From Stenotrophomonas maltophilia R551-3 (GTDB lineage Bacteria > Pseudomonadota > Gammaproteobacteria > Xanthomonadales > Xanthomonadaceae), in NCBI RefSeq assembly GCF_000020665.1, contig NC_011071.1, positions 2,904,501 through 2,968,500 of the forward strand: 64,000 nt of DNA, given 5' to 3'. Position 1 is the stretch's first letter, and each line of letters starts with the position of its first letter. The notes under the pieces are model-generated. The model saw only the letters and a list, made by a program, of their open reading frames with translations. It was not told the origin of the DNA and did not search any database. Position numbers and translations under genes: made by a program. Positions 50,396-58,507 of the stretch are shown piece by piece.

Positions 50396-50938
50396 TCAGC
50401 GTGCGCGCTGCCGCCACTGCTCGCGCGACTGCCCCCAGATCTGCATCGGCTTGTCGTTGTACGGCGGCGGCAGCTCACCCATGCGCAGCAGCGTGCTGCC
50501 CAGCTTGCGCGCGACCACGCGGGAGTTCTCGTTGTCCTCGGCGATGGTGTGGACCACCTCATCCCAACCCAGCGTGTCGAACGCCCAGTCGATCGCGGCC
50601 GTGGCAGCTTCCGGCGCATAGCCCTTGCCCCAGCTGGCGCGACGGATGCTCCAGCCGACCTCGGTGCCCGGCCAGTCCTGCGGCTGCCACGGTCCCATCC
50701 GGCCGACCCACTCGCCGCTGGACTTCTCGATCACGCTGAACATCGAGAAACCAAACAGCTGCCAGGCACCCGCAAGGCTGCAGAAGCCCCGCCACGCGAC
50801 CGAGGGCGGCTGCACACCGCCGAGCGTGCGCATCACCTCTTCGTCGGCGCAGAAGGCCAGGTACGGCTCATAGTCGTCACGCTGCGGTGGACGCAGGATC
50901 AGGCGCTCGGTTTCCAGGCGCAGGTCGAAGATGCTCAT
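50396..50938 (-). CDS. GNAT N-acetyltransferase, RimJ/RimL type
   Basis: 180 residues. It begins LETERLILRPPQRDDYEPYLAF, the opening of the RimJ-like Acetyltransf_3 group. The acetyl-CoA binding region is WGKGYAPEAATAAIDWAF and the C-terminal motif IAEDNENSRVVARKLG is the usual ending. Target amine is unknown. I start at ATG 50938. Stands alone. Confidence 0.88.
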   Translation of the reverse strand: MSIFDLRLETERLILRPPQRDDYEPYLAFCADEEVMRTLGGVQPPSVAWRGFCSLAGAWQLFGFSMFSVIEKSSGEWVGRMGPWQPQDWPGTEVGWSIRRASWGKGYAPEAATAAIDWAFDTLGWDEVVHTIAEDNENSRVVARKLGSTLLRMGELPPPYNDKPMQIWGQSREQWRQRAR

Positions 50939-51021
50939 GCCGATTCCATGTCGCAGTGATGGGAAGGCCCATGATGGTAGACCCACATCCGGCGCGGATG
51001 AACATCGGCGTCCCCAACGAA

Positions 51022-51045
51022 ACGGGCCGGCATGTGCCGGCCCGT
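51022..51045 (-). terminator. terminator after the glycine-zipper gene
   Basis: 11-bp stem ACGGGCCGGCA/TGCCGGCCCGT. On the reverse strand it is followed by TTTCGTT. It ends 24 bp after the stop codon of the minus-strand gene. Confidence 0.65.
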
Positions 51046-51069
51046 CAGGTACTGCGTGGTGCGGATGGA

Positions 51070-51912
51070 TTACTGGCGGGTCGCGGCGGTAGCACCGGCG
51101 GCCGCGGTCTGCGTGACCAGCTGGCCATCGACCACCGGCAGGCGATCGCTGGCCGGCTTGTTGTCCAGGCGCACGGTCTTCTCTGCACCGTCATAGCGAT
51201 AGGTCACGTTGTAACCCTTGACCACATCGTTGGTGCCCATGGCGATGCGGTTGCCCGGCTTGCTGGCCATGCGCATGGTGCCGGTGGTGCCGTCCTCGTT
51301 GCGGTAGGTCACGTTGTAGCCGGTGACGCGGCTCGACTCGGACGTTGCGGTCTCGGTGTGGCACTGGCGCTCGGTGCGGTTGACCACACGGCCACCCACA
51401 TGGCGCTTGTCGATCTGGTTGCCGATGAAGCCACCGGCCACGGCGCCAGCCGCGGTCGCGGCCTTCTTGCCGTTGCCACCACCGACCTGGTTGCCGAGCA
51501 GGCCACCGACCACGGCGCCGACCACGGTGCCACCGACGTTGCCATCACGCTCCGGCAGGCGCTCCTGCACCGTCACGTCCTGGCAGACTTCATGCGGGGT
51601 CTGTGTGGTGGAGGTCTCACGCACCGCATCGGTACCAATCACAGTGGCATAGGCCTTCTGCTTCTCAGTGATCGGGTCGACCTTCAGCACGTCGGCGTAT
51701 TCCAGGCCGCGCGGCGCCGACGGGTCGAGCGTGTCAGCACGTGCGCCATCGTCAGCGGCGTTGCCGTCGACCAGGCGCGATTCACCATTGGGGGTTCCGG
51801 CGCTGATGGAATCGGGCGACGTGTCGCCGCTCTTCATGAAGGCGGCGGTGGCGATGCCACCGACCAGCAGCGCGCCCGCTGCGACCAGGACAGTTGTAGT
51901 TGTGCTTTTCAT
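51070..51912 (-). CDS. glycine-zipper 2TM domain envelope protein
   Basis: 280 residues. An N-terminal membrane anchor (VLVAAGALLVGGIATAAF) is followed by a Ser/Asp-rich linker, a conserved region with a Cys (HEVCQDV), then the glycine zipper (GTVVGAVVGGLLGNQVGGG and AATAAGAVAGGFIGNQI; about residues 130-170), and C-terminal twin motifs (GYNVTYRNEDG, GYNVTYRYDG). Rickettsia 17-kDa-type family; SlyB/PcP lipoproteins are relatives. A protein of similar plan is at 54615-55109. Role unproven, likely envelope integrity. Confidence 0.8.
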   Translation of the reverse strand: MKSTTTTVLVAAGALLVGGIATAAFMKSGDTSPDSISAGTPNGESRLVDGNAADDGARADTLDPSAPRGLEYADVLKVDPITEKQKAYATVIGTDAVRETSTTQTPHEVCQDVTVQERLPERDGNVGGTVVGAVVGGLLGNQVGGGNGKKAATAAGAVAGGFIGNQIDKRHVGGRVVNRTERQCHTETATSESSRVTGYNVTYRNEDGTTGTMRMASKPGNRIAMGTNDVVKGYNVTYRYDGAEKTVRLDNKPASDRLPVVDGQLVTQTAAAGATAATRQ

Positions 51913-52074
51913 GACCTGCTCCTTGCGGACCGTCCGCAACGTTCTCGGGGCAGATTGCAGCATGCGCTGCCTGAACGGAATCTCCACATTTCCTGCTCAT
52001 TCTCGTAACCCATTCAGCATCGGGAAATGCTGGGCCCGTGGTAGCGTTTGCATATTCCCCACGAGGACCCCGCG

Positions 52075-52293
52075 ATGGCCAACCCGATGCTGCTGCCGGT
52101 ACTGCAATGGGCGCGCCGGCTGCGCTACCCCACCCTGTTCAAGCTGACCGCCGGGTTGTTCGTGCTGACCCTGTTCGTTCCGGACCCGATTCCGTTCATT
52201 GATGAGCTGGTGCTGGGCTTCGGCACCCTGCTGCTGGCCAACTGGAAGAGCCGCAACACCTCCACGGCGCCTCCGTCGCTGGAACAGCGTTGA
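52075..52293 (+). CDS. small membrane protein (DUF6116-like)
   Basis: 72 residues. One or two hydrophobic helices (FKLTAGLFVLTLFVPDPIPFID, then LGFGTLLLANWK). PDPIPFIDE is the typical conserved core of a short family found in Xanthomonads. GAGGA precedes ATG 52075. Its stop codon overlaps the TTG start of tatD, so the two are co-translated. Confidence 0.78.
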   Translation: MANPMLLPVLQWARRLRYPTLFKLTAGLFVLTLFVPDPIPFIDELVLGFGTLLLANWKSRNTSTAPPSLEQR

Positions 52294-53060
52294 GCCTGCT
52301 GGTCGACAGCCACTGCCACCTGGACGCCAGCGAGTTCGACCGTGACCGCGCCGCCGTGGTCGAGCGTGCGCAGGCGGCTGGCGTGCACCAGCAGGTGGTG
52401 CCGGCGGTGACCGCGGCCAGCTGGCCGAAGCTGCGCGAGGTCTGCCAGCAGGCCCCGGGGTTGTACCCCGCTTATGGCCTGCATCCGATGTTCCTGGCCG
52501 AGCACCGGCCCGGGCACCTGCCCCAGCTGCGCGAATGGATCGAGCGCGAACGCCCCTGCGCGATCGGCGAATGCGGCCTGGATTTCTTTGTCGAAGGCCT
52601 GGATGCAGAGACGCAGCAGGCGTACTTCATCGGCCAGCTGGAACTTGCCCGTGAGTTCGAGCTGCCGGTGATCGTGCATGCGCGGCGCGCGGTGGATGCG
52701 GTGATCGCCGCGATCCGTCGCATCGGCGGCCTGCGCGGCGTGGTGCACAGCTTCTCCGGCAGCCCGGAGCAGGCTGCGCAGCTGCACAAGCAAGGCTTCC
52801 TGCTCGGCCTGGGCGGGCCGCTGACCTACGAGCGCGCGCAGCGCCTGCAGCGACTGGTGCGCGAAATGCCGCTGGAACAACTGCTGCTGGAGACCGACGC
52901 CCCGGACCAGCCCGACGCCGGCATCCGCGGCCAGCGCAACGAGCCGGCGCGGCTGGCAGTCATCGCCCGCCATGTGGCGGCGCTGCGCGGAAGGGACCTG
53001 GATGCGCTGGCGCAGGCCACGACGGAAAATGCTCGGCGGCTGTTCAACCTGCCCACCTGA
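52290..53060 (+). CDS. tatD: TatD-family metal-dependent deoxyribonuclease
   Basis: 256-residue TIM-barrel hydrolase; relatives are 3'-5' exonucleases for DNA and RNA. Metal-binding SHCHLD sits at residues 7-12, the Glu motif is IGECGLDFF, the His motifs are VIVHARRAVDAV and VVHSFSG, and the C-terminal Asp motif is LLLETDAPD. The most upstream usable start is TTG at 52290, overlapping the preceding TGA by two bases; no ATG or GTG lies near. It resembles the TatD/YcfH/YjjV group. Confidence 0.88.
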   Translation: MSLLVDSHCHLDASEFDRDRAAVVERAQAAGVHQQVVPAVTAASWPKLREVCQQAPGLYPAYGLHPMFLAEHRPGHLPQLREWIERERPCAIGECGLDFFVEGLDAETQQAYFIGQLELAREFELPVIVHARRAVDAVIAAIRRIGGLRGVVHSFSGSPEQAAQLHKQGFLLGLGGPLTYERAQRLQRLVREMPLEQLLLETDAPDQPDAGIRGQRNEPARLAVIARHVAALRGRDLDALAQATTENARRLFNLPT

Positions 53061-53063
53061 CCG

Positions 53064-53134
53064 GTAGCGCCGGGCCATGCCCGGCGGCATTGTGCTGGTC
53101 GCGCTGTTCGCTCGCCGGGCATGGCCCGGCGCTA
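53064..53134. repeat. SMAG/REP element, inverted pair
   Basis: GTAGCGCCGGGC at 53064 and inverted mate ending CTAC at 53134. It fills the gap between the convergent tatD and tcdA genes, starting three bases after the tatD stop codon. Confidence 0.85.
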
Positions 53135-53138
53135 CCGA

Positions 53139-53966
53139 TCACGCGTCGGCGTGATCCTCGACCGCTTCGGCCTTGACCTTCTTCGGCTCCAGCAGCATTT
53201 CCAACGCCTTGCCCACCGCCGCGAAGGCGAACGCGCCGGTGATGTGGGTCGCCGCGCCCAGGCCGGCACCGCAATCCAGCTTCAGTGCCGCATCGGCCCC
53301 CAGGTTCGGGCGGAGGCCACAGACACTGCCGTCGGCCTGCGGGTACTTCACGTTCTCCAGCGAGTACACCGCCGGCACGCCGAAGTAGCGCTTGGCGTTC
53401 TTCGGGAAGTTGAACTCGCTGCGCAGCTTCTTGCGGATCAGCGCCAGCATGGCGTCGTGCTCGGTGCGCGAGACATCGCGGATCCGCACCAGGGTCGGAT
53501 CGGTGCGGCCACCGGCGGCGCCCACGGTCAGCAGCGGCAGCTTGCGGCGGCGGCACCAGGCGATCGTCTCGACCTTGACCCGGAAGCTGTCGCAGGCATC
53601 GATCACCAGATCGAAACCACGGTCCAGCAGCTCGGTCATGTTGGACACGGTCAGGAACGCCTGCACCGCTTCGACCTCGATCTCCGGATTGATCGCGCGG
53701 CAGCGCTCGGCCATCGCCTCGGCCTTGTTGCGCCCGTAGTTGCCTTCCATCGCCGGCAGCTGCCGGTTGGTGTTGGACACGCAGATGTCATCGGCATCGA
53801 TCAGGGTCAGGTGGCCGACCGCCGAACGTGCCAGCGCCTCCACCACCCACGAGCCGACGCCGCCCATGCCCACCACCGCCACGCGGCTGCCCTGCAGGCG
53901 CTCGAGCGCGCCCACGCCATACAGCCGTTCGATGCCGGCAAAGCGTTGTTTGACCTGTTCGTTCAT
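53139..53966 (-). CDS. tcdA: tRNA threonylcarbamoyladenosine dehydratase
   Basis: 275-residue E1-like enzyme (TcdA/CsdL) that cyclises t6A to ct6A on tRNAs. The ATP-binding motif is VVGMGGVGSWVVEALARS, followed by LIDADDICVSNTNRQ, and VIDACDSFRVKVETIAWC. The C-terminal part includes FKFPK-like NFPKNAKRYFGVPAVYS and an end with conserved GTAATHI-like AATHITGAFAFA. Length is as in E. coli (268). Single gene, convergent with tatD. Confidence 0.93.
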   Translation of the reverse strand: MNEQVKQRFAGIERLYGVGALERLQGSRVAVVGMGGVGSWVVEALARSAVGHLTLIDADDICVSNTNRQLPAMEGNYGRNKAEAMAERCRAINPEIEVEAVQAFLTVSNMTELLDRGFDLVIDACDSFRVKVETIAWCRRRKLPLLTVGAAGGRTDPTLVRIRDVSRTEHDAMLALIRKKLRSEFNFPKNAKRYFGVPAVYSLENVKYPQADGSVCGLRPNLGADAALKLDCGAGLGAATHITGAFAFAAVGKALEMLLEPKKVKAEAVEDHADA

Positions 53967-54043
53967 CGGGCTATTTTAACGTGCAGGCGCCGGTGCCTAC
54001 AGCGCGCTGGCATCGAACCCACCGTTGCACCGGAGAGCCCGCC

Positions 54044-54478
54044 ATGAACGCCAGCCCGCCCCGCCCCCCGTCCACTGCCTATCGATACCTGTTCGTGCTG
54101 TGCCTGGGCCTGCTGATCGGGCTGATTGCCACGGTGATGGTGGGCCGTGCCCTGCAGGCCCGCCGTGACCCGTTCCCGGACAGCCTCATGCAGGTGATGC
54201 AACGGCAGTCGCAGCTGCTGCAGCAGGCCCAGCAGCAGAACCGCTGCAGCCTGGCCGACAGCGTTCCGCGGCTGCAGGCCATACGCCTGTTGTCCAACGA
54301 TCTGGACCTGGCCTTTCCCGGGCTGAAGGACAGTGCGCAGTTCCAGCAGCACGCCAGCCAGCTGCGCGGCAACCTCAACAGCGCGCTGGCTGCGCCGCCC
54401 AGCGACTGCACCACCTTGGCCAAAGTGGTGGAAACACTGCAGGCGGACTGCCGTGCCTGCCACCAGGACTTCCGCTGA
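54044..54478 (+). CDS. membrane-anchored small protein with C-terminal CXXCH (cytochrome c type)
   Basis: 144 residues. One N-terminal transmembrane segment (YLFVLCLGLLIGLIATVMVG; about residues 13-33), then a helical periplasmic region with many Gln, and a C-terminal heme-c motif C136-R-A-C139-H140 four residues before the end. This is the heme position in class II cytochromes c (cytochrome c' type). Heme attachment is predicted only. The ATG at 54044 has CGGAG seven to eight bases upstream. No electron-transfer genes are adjacent. Confidence 0.7.
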   Translation: MNASPPRPPSTAYRYLFVLCLGLLIGLIATVMVGRALQARRDPFPDSLMQVMQRQSQLLQQAQQQNRCSLADSVPRLQAIRLLSNDLDLAFPGLKDSAQFQQHASQLRGNLNSALAAPPSDCTTLAKVVETLQADCRACHQDFR

Positions 54479-54614
54479 CGCGCATTCATCCTGCAGCCGG
54501 TCAGGGCACGCATGGTTGGCGCGTTGTTCACGTTCGAAAGGAGAGGATTCGTCCACCCTGCTGCATGACGCAGTACCACCCAACGCACCCGCCTTCACGG
54601 CCAGGAGACGCCCC

Positions 54615-55109
54615 ATGAAGATCCAGCTCATCGCTGCCAGTGCCATCGCAACCCTCGCCCTGGCTGGCTGTGCCACCCCCGGCGGCTACGGTGGCGGCGG
54701 TTACAACAATGGCTACAACAACGGCGGCTACGGCAACAACGGGGGCTACAACCAGGGCCGTTGCGCCGACTGCGGCATCGTCACCCGCATCAACACCGTG
54801 CAGTCCGGCCGCACCGCGCCCAGCGCCACCGGCGCGATCCTCGGCGGCATCGTCGGCGCCGTGGCCGGCCACGAGATCTCCGACCATACCGGCGGCAGCC
54901 GTGGCAACAAGAACATCGCCGCCGCTGCAGGCGCGGTCGGTGGCGCCCTGGCCGGCAACCAGATCCAGAAGAACGTGACCAGCGACACCTACGACATCAG
55001 CGTGCGCATGGACGATGGCCGCACCATCGTGGTCAATCAGCGTGACCTCGGCGGCATCCGCGAGAACACCTATGTGCGCGTGGTCAACGGCAAGGTCATC
55101 CTGCGCTGA
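54615..55109 (+). CDS. glycine-zipper outer-membrane lipoprotein
   Basis: 164 residues. Lipobox LAGC with Cys19, then a Gly/Tyr/Asn-rich low-complexity repeat (GGYNNGY type; residues 22-45), a conserved CADCGIV with two cysteines, the glycine zipper (AILGGIVGAVAGHEI and AGAVGGALAGNQI) and a small C-terminal beta domain (DISVRMDDGRTIVVNQ). SlyB/Rick_17kDa-type. Related in plan to the 51070-51912 protein, but lipidated. GGAG precedes the start. Confidence 0.83.
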   Translation: MKIQLIAASAIATLALAGCATPGGYGGGGYNNGYNNGGYGNNGGYNQGRCADCGIVTRINTVQSGRTAPSATGAILGGIVGAVAGHEISDHTGGSRGNKNIAAAAGAVGGALAGNQIQKNVTSDTYDISVRMDDGRTIVVNQRDLGGIRENTYVRVVNGKVILR

Positions 55110-55146
55110 TCCACGGCGGGCCTTGGCCAGGGAAAACCAGGCCAAC

Positions 55147-55176
55147 GAAAAAGGCCCGCTTGCGCGGGCCTTTTTC
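55147..55176. terminator. bidirectional terminator
   Basis: Stem GAAAAAGGCCCGC/GCGGGCCTTTTTC with a TTGC loop. It lies between the glycine-zipper lipoprotein and the convergent cold-shock gene. Confidence 0.88.
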
Positions 55177-55196
55177 ATGCCGACTGGCGGCGGGTA

Positions 55197-55406
55197 TTAC
55201 ACCGGCTGGACCTTGTCAGCCTGCAGGCCCTTCTGGCCCTGCACGACTTCAAAGCTCACAGCCTGGCCTTCCTTGAGGCTCTTGAAGCCCTGGGTCTCGA
55301 TGGCACGGAAGTGCACGAACACGTCCTCGCCATTCTGCCGGCTGATGAAGCCGAAGCCCTTCGCATCATTGAACCACTTTACGGTACCGGTCTCGCGATC
55401 AGCCAT
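55197..55406 (-). CDS. cold-shock domain protein
   Basis: 69-residue single OB-fold nucleic-acid chaperone of the CspA family. RNP1 is KGFGFI and RNP2 is VFVHF; the opening [15 protein letters not shown] and closing region are typical. AGGGAG precedes the ATG at 55406. The mRNA probably has a leader of about 150 nt, which in CspA-type genes controls translation at low temperature. Confidence 0.95.
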   Translation of the reverse strand: MADRETGTVKWFNDAKGFGFISRQNGEDVFVHFRAIETQGFKSLKEGQAVSFEVVQGQKGLQADKVQPV

Positions 55407-55562
55407 CTCACTAACTCCCTTTGACTCTCTCTTGTTGTTGGAAACGCCTGTTGGGCGGCTGACAAGCAAGGGGGAAGCGAGGTGCATCGATGCAGCGGAT
55501 CGGGAAGATCTTGCTTCATCAGGCCACGATCCACGGTGACCTTGCCAAGCTCAGCGACTGCA

Positions 55563-55590
55563 ACTTAACCCGCCCAAAACGAAAAAGCAA
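55563..55590 (-). promoter_or_regulatory. candidate promoter for the cold-shock gene with a long leader
   Basis: Reverse-strand TTGCTT (55590-55585), 16-bp spacer, TTAAGT (55568-55563). Transcription would begin near 55556, giving a leader of about 150 nt. The gap 55407-55641 is otherwise gene-free. Confidence 0.45.
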
Positions 55591-55641
55591 CTGGCAAAAT
55601 CTTTCACTGTCAACCCCAAAACGGCGACCATACGGGACAGC

Positions 55642-56127
55642 ATGGGACTCTCATTCATCTTATATCTGCTAGCGGTCATTTTTGTCCTCGTCGGCATCGC
55701 CGGGATCATCCTGCCGGCCCTGCCCGGCATCCCGCTGGTGTTCATCGGACTGCTGCTGGCGGCCTGGGCCGACGGCTTCGCGCACGTCGGCTGGCCCACG
55801 CTGGTCGCGCTGGGCGTACTGACCCTGCTGTCGCTGCTGGCCGACGTGCTGGCCACCGTGGTCGGCGCGCAACGGGTCGGCGCCAGCCGCAAGGCGTTGT
55901 GGGGCACCTTCTTCGGCAGCATCGTCGGCCTGTTCTTCATGCCGATCGGCCTGTTCGCCGGGCCGTTGATCGGCGCCCTGCTGGGCGAGTACTGGCACAC
56001 CCGCGAACTCGGCCGCTCAACCAAGGTCGGGCTGGCCACCTGGCTTGGCATCCTGCTCGGCCTGGCGCTGAAACTGGCCGTGGTGATCGCGATGCTGGGC
56101 CTGTTCGCCTTCGCCTGGTTCCTGTGA
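55642..56127 (+). CDS. DUF456 membrane protein
   Basis: 161 residues with about five hydrophobic segments covering nearly the whole chain (VIFVLVGIAGIILPALPGIP, LLLAAWADGF and others) and a Gly-rich loop (GTFFGSIVGLFFMPIGLFAG) typical of DUF456. Inner membrane; function unknown. It is divergent from the cold-shock gene. Start ATG 55642; a Shine-Dalgarno sequence is weak. Confidence 0.85.
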   Translation: MGLSFILYLLAVIFVLVGIAGIILPALPGIPLVFIGLLLAAWADGFAHVGWPTLVALGVLTLLSLLADVLATVVGAQRVGASRKALWGTFFGSIVGLFFMPIGLFAGPLIGALLGEYWHTRELGRSTKVGLATWLGILLGLALKLAVVIAMLGLFAFAWFL

Positions 56128-56246
56128 GCGCCTCCGTCTTCACGCCCTGCGCACGCCGTGGCCGTGCATAAACCGTGGGGGCTGGCCGTGATCCGGTGCA
56201 GCCGCCACACTGTGCGATCCCCGTATTCACCGAAGGGCCTGCTGGA

Positions 56247-57401
56247 ATGACCCTCCCCCCGCTGCTTCCCCGCCTTGCGCCGTTGGCGCTGGCCCTGGCC
56301 AGTGCTCCGCTGGCCGCGCAGGAATTCGCGCCCGGCACCGACACCTCGCCGGCTGCCTGTGCCGCCATCACCACCGACGCGGCACGCCTGGCCTGCTATG
56401 ACCGCCTGTTCGCACACACCCCGCAGGCTACCGCTGCGGCCGACGCCGCTGCCGAGGCGGCCGCGCAGGCCCGTCGCGAAGAGCGCCAGACTGCGCGTGT
56501 GAGCCAGGGCGAGGAGAAGCTGCGCGAACGTGTCAGCGACCTGTTCCGTCCGGCAACACCGGACAGCGCACTGGCCAACGCCGGCCGCGGTTCGCTGCTG
56601 GACAGCCGCTGGGAACTGGCCGAAGACTCCAAACTGGGCCCGTTCCAGCTGCGTGCGTACAAGCCGGTGTACCTGCTGCCCGCGTTCTGGACCAGCGACC
56701 GCAACACCACGCCGCATTCGCCGAACCCGGCCAACACGGTCACCACGCCGCAGGTGCTCGACAGTGCCGAGCTGAAGTTCCAGATCAGCTTCAAGACCAA
56801 GATCGCCGAGAACCTGTTCGGCGACAACGGCGACATCTGGGCCGGCTACACCCAGAGCTCGCGCTGGCAGGCCTACAACGGCGAGGATTCGCGCCCGTTC
56901 CGCGAAACCAACTACGAGCCGGAAGTGATGATGGTGTTCCGCAACGGCTACTCGATCGGTGGCTGGCGTGGGCGCATGACCGGCATCGCGCTGAATCACC
57001 AGTCCAACGGCCGTGCCGACCCACTGTCGCGCAGCTGGAACCGGGTGATGCTCAACATCGGCCTGGACCGCGAGAACTGGGCGCTGGTGCTGCGCCCGTG
57101 GTACCGCATTCCCGAGACCCGCAGCGACGACAACAATCCGGACATCGAGGACTACATGGGCCGCGGTGATGCGACCCTGACCTGGAACCGCAACGGCCAC
57201 GAAGTCTCGTTGATGGCACGCCATTCGCTGCGTACCGGCAGCCGCTCACACGGTGCCCTGCAGCTGGATTACGGCTTCCCGATCAGCAACCTGCTGCGCG
57301 GCCACGTGCAGATCTTCGACGGCTACGGCGAAAGCCTGATCGACTACAACCACAAGGCCACCTACGTGGGCGTGGGCGTGTCCCTGCTGGAGTGGTTCTG
57401 A
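56247..57401 (+). CDS. pldA: outer-membrane phospholipase A
   Basis: 384-residue outer-membrane phospholipase A1/A2 (OMPLA) that hydrolyses surface-exposed phospholipids. A signal peptide is followed by an N-terminal extension of about 130 residues with a coiled Ala/Glu/Arg segment (AAEAAAQARREERQT) not found in the 289-residue E. coli enzyme. The 12-strand barrel carries the catalytic His251 and Ser253 (ALNHQSNGRADP) and the Asn-containing SRSWNRV motif of the triad, and ends in Phe (SLLEWF). The start of the arsC-like gene overlaps its stop (TGATG). Confidence 0.92.
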   Translation: MTLPPLLPRLAPLALALASAPLAAQEFAPGTDTSPAACAAITTDAARLACYDRLFAHTPQATAAADAAAEAAAQARREERQTARVSQGEEKLRERVSDLFRPATPDSALANAGRGSLLDSRWELAEDSKLGPFQLRAYKPVYLLPAFWTSDRNTTPHSPNPANTVTTPQVLDSAELKFQISFKTKIAENLFGDNGDIWAGYTQSSRWQAYNGEDSRPFRETNYEPEVMMVFRNGYSIGGWRGRMTGIALNHQSNGRADPLSRSWNRVMLNIGLDRENWALVLRPWYRIPETRSDDNNPDIEDYMGRGDATLTWNRNGHEVSLMARHSLRTGSRSHGALQLDYGFPISNLLRGHVQIFDGYGESLIDYNHKATYVGVGVSLLEWF

Positions 57402-57742
57402 TGGACGTGACGATCTGGCACAACCCGGCCTGCAGCAATTCGCGCGGCGCACTGAAGCTGATCCGCGATGCCGGCTTCGAGCCGGAGGTGATCGAGTACC
57501 TGGGCAACCCACCCGACGTGGCCACGCTGCGCCAGGTACTGGCCGAATCCGGGCTGGACGCGCAGGCGCTGGTGCGCAGCAAGGAAGCGCAGTTCACCGA
57601 ACTGGGCCTGGAAGATGCGGACGAGGCCACGCTGCTGGCGGCGATGGCCGAGCACCCGCGGCTGATCAACCGCCCCGTGGTGCGCACACCCAAGGGCACG
57701 CGGCTGTGCCGCCCACCGGAAACGGTGCTGGAGATCCTGTAA
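57401..57742 (+). CDS. ArsC/YfgD-family arsenate reductase-like protein
   Basis: 113-residue thioredoxin-fold protein. The active-site loop is HNPACSNSRGAL with Cys11, and the C-terminal motif NRPVVRTPKG holds the conserved Arg and Pro. It belongs to the glutaredoxin-dependent ArsC group, where YfgD-type members are not always arsenate reductases. No arsenic genes (arsB, arsR, arsH) are nearby, so the YfgD-like housekeeping role is as likely. Overlap with pldA suggests one transcript. Confidence 0.88.
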   Translation: MDVTIWHNPACSNSRGALKLIRDAGFEPEVIEYLGNPPDVATLRQVLAESGLDAQALVRSKEAQFTELGLEDADEATLLAAMAEHPRLINRPVVRTPKGTRLCRPPETVLEIL

Positions 57743-57744
57743 CG

Positions 57745-57810
57745 GAAAAGGGGACGGAGGGGATTAAGTCGTTTGTGCACAAACGACTTAATCCCCTCCG
57801 TCCCCTTTTC
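57745..57810. repeat. 66-bp perfect palindrome
   Basis: Exactly self-complementary around GTGCAC (57775-57780): GAAAAGGGGACGGAGGGGAT... and its complement. It starts three bases after the arsC-like stop codon and ends three bases before the convergent GST stop codon, and could act as a terminator for both. Confidence 0.9.
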
Positions 57811-57813
57811 TGG

Positions 57814-58449
57814 TTACAGCCAGTCGGTGATGCCTTCGCGGCGGTACACCTCGGAGAACGCCGGGCGCGCCTTCATTGTCGTGGCGTGCGCCTTCAGCAC
57901 CGGCCAGGTGTCGCTGGGCCTCGGCATATTGCGCGACCAGCGCATCAGCATCACCAGCATGTAGTCGACCACGCAGGGCGTGGCACCCAGCAAGTACGGT
58001 CCGTGCGCCTGCAGGTGCGTGGCCACATGCTGCCAGGCAGCTTCCAGACGCTGCCGTGCCATCTCGCGGGTGGCCTCCACGTTTGCCTCGCCCGCCATTT
58101 CGTGCGGATAGAACCAGGCCCGATAGGCCGGCTGCAGCGTATTGGCACACCAGAACATCCAGCGGTAGGCATCGGCGCGCTGCGGCGTACCCAGTGCCGG
58201 CAGCAGGTTGGCTTCCGGATGGCGGTCAGCCAGATACAGTGCGATCGCCGCCGCTTCGGTCAGTACCAAGCCATCGATCAGCAGCGTCGGCACAACGCCG
58301 GCCGGATTCAGCGCCAGGTACTCCGCCGACTTGTGCTCGCGCGCGTCGAAATCCAGCAGCACCAGTTCGTGCTCGATACCCAGCTCGATCAGCAGCCAGT
58401 GCACCACAAGCGCGGCGGTACTGGTTGAACCATACAGCGTGGTGCTCAT
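57814..58449 (-). CDS. glutathione S-transferase family protein
   Basis: 211 residues. N-terminal thioredoxin-like domain (MSTTLYGSTSTAALVVHWLL, NPAGVVPTLLIDGLVLTEAA; here 20-residue limits respected) and an all-helical C-terminal domain with CANTLQPAYRAWFYP. The active-site Ser is in the STSTAA region. It differs from the 49566-50222 GST in length of the helical domain and in its N-terminal motif. Substrate unknown. It starts at ATG 58449. Confidence 0.87.
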   Translation of the reverse strand: MSTTLYGSTSTAALVVHWLLIELGIEHELVLLDFDAREHKSAEYLALNPAGVVPTLLIDGLVLTEAAAIALYLADRHPEANLLPALGTPQRADAYRWMFWCANTLQPAYRAWFYPHEMAGEANVEATREMARQRLEAAWQHVATHLQAHGPYLLGATPCVVDYMLVMLMRWSRNMPRPSDTWPVLKAHATTMKARPAFSEVYRREGITDWL

Positions 58450-58507
58450 GCGGAAGATCCTGTGCAGGTGGATCAGCCGATTATGCGCCCACGCGCGCAA
58501 TCGTCGC

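Noticed and set aside
57401-57742. Arsenic resistance operon
   Set aside because: Only an ArsC/YfgD-like gene is present, with no ars partners; a resistance role is not supported.
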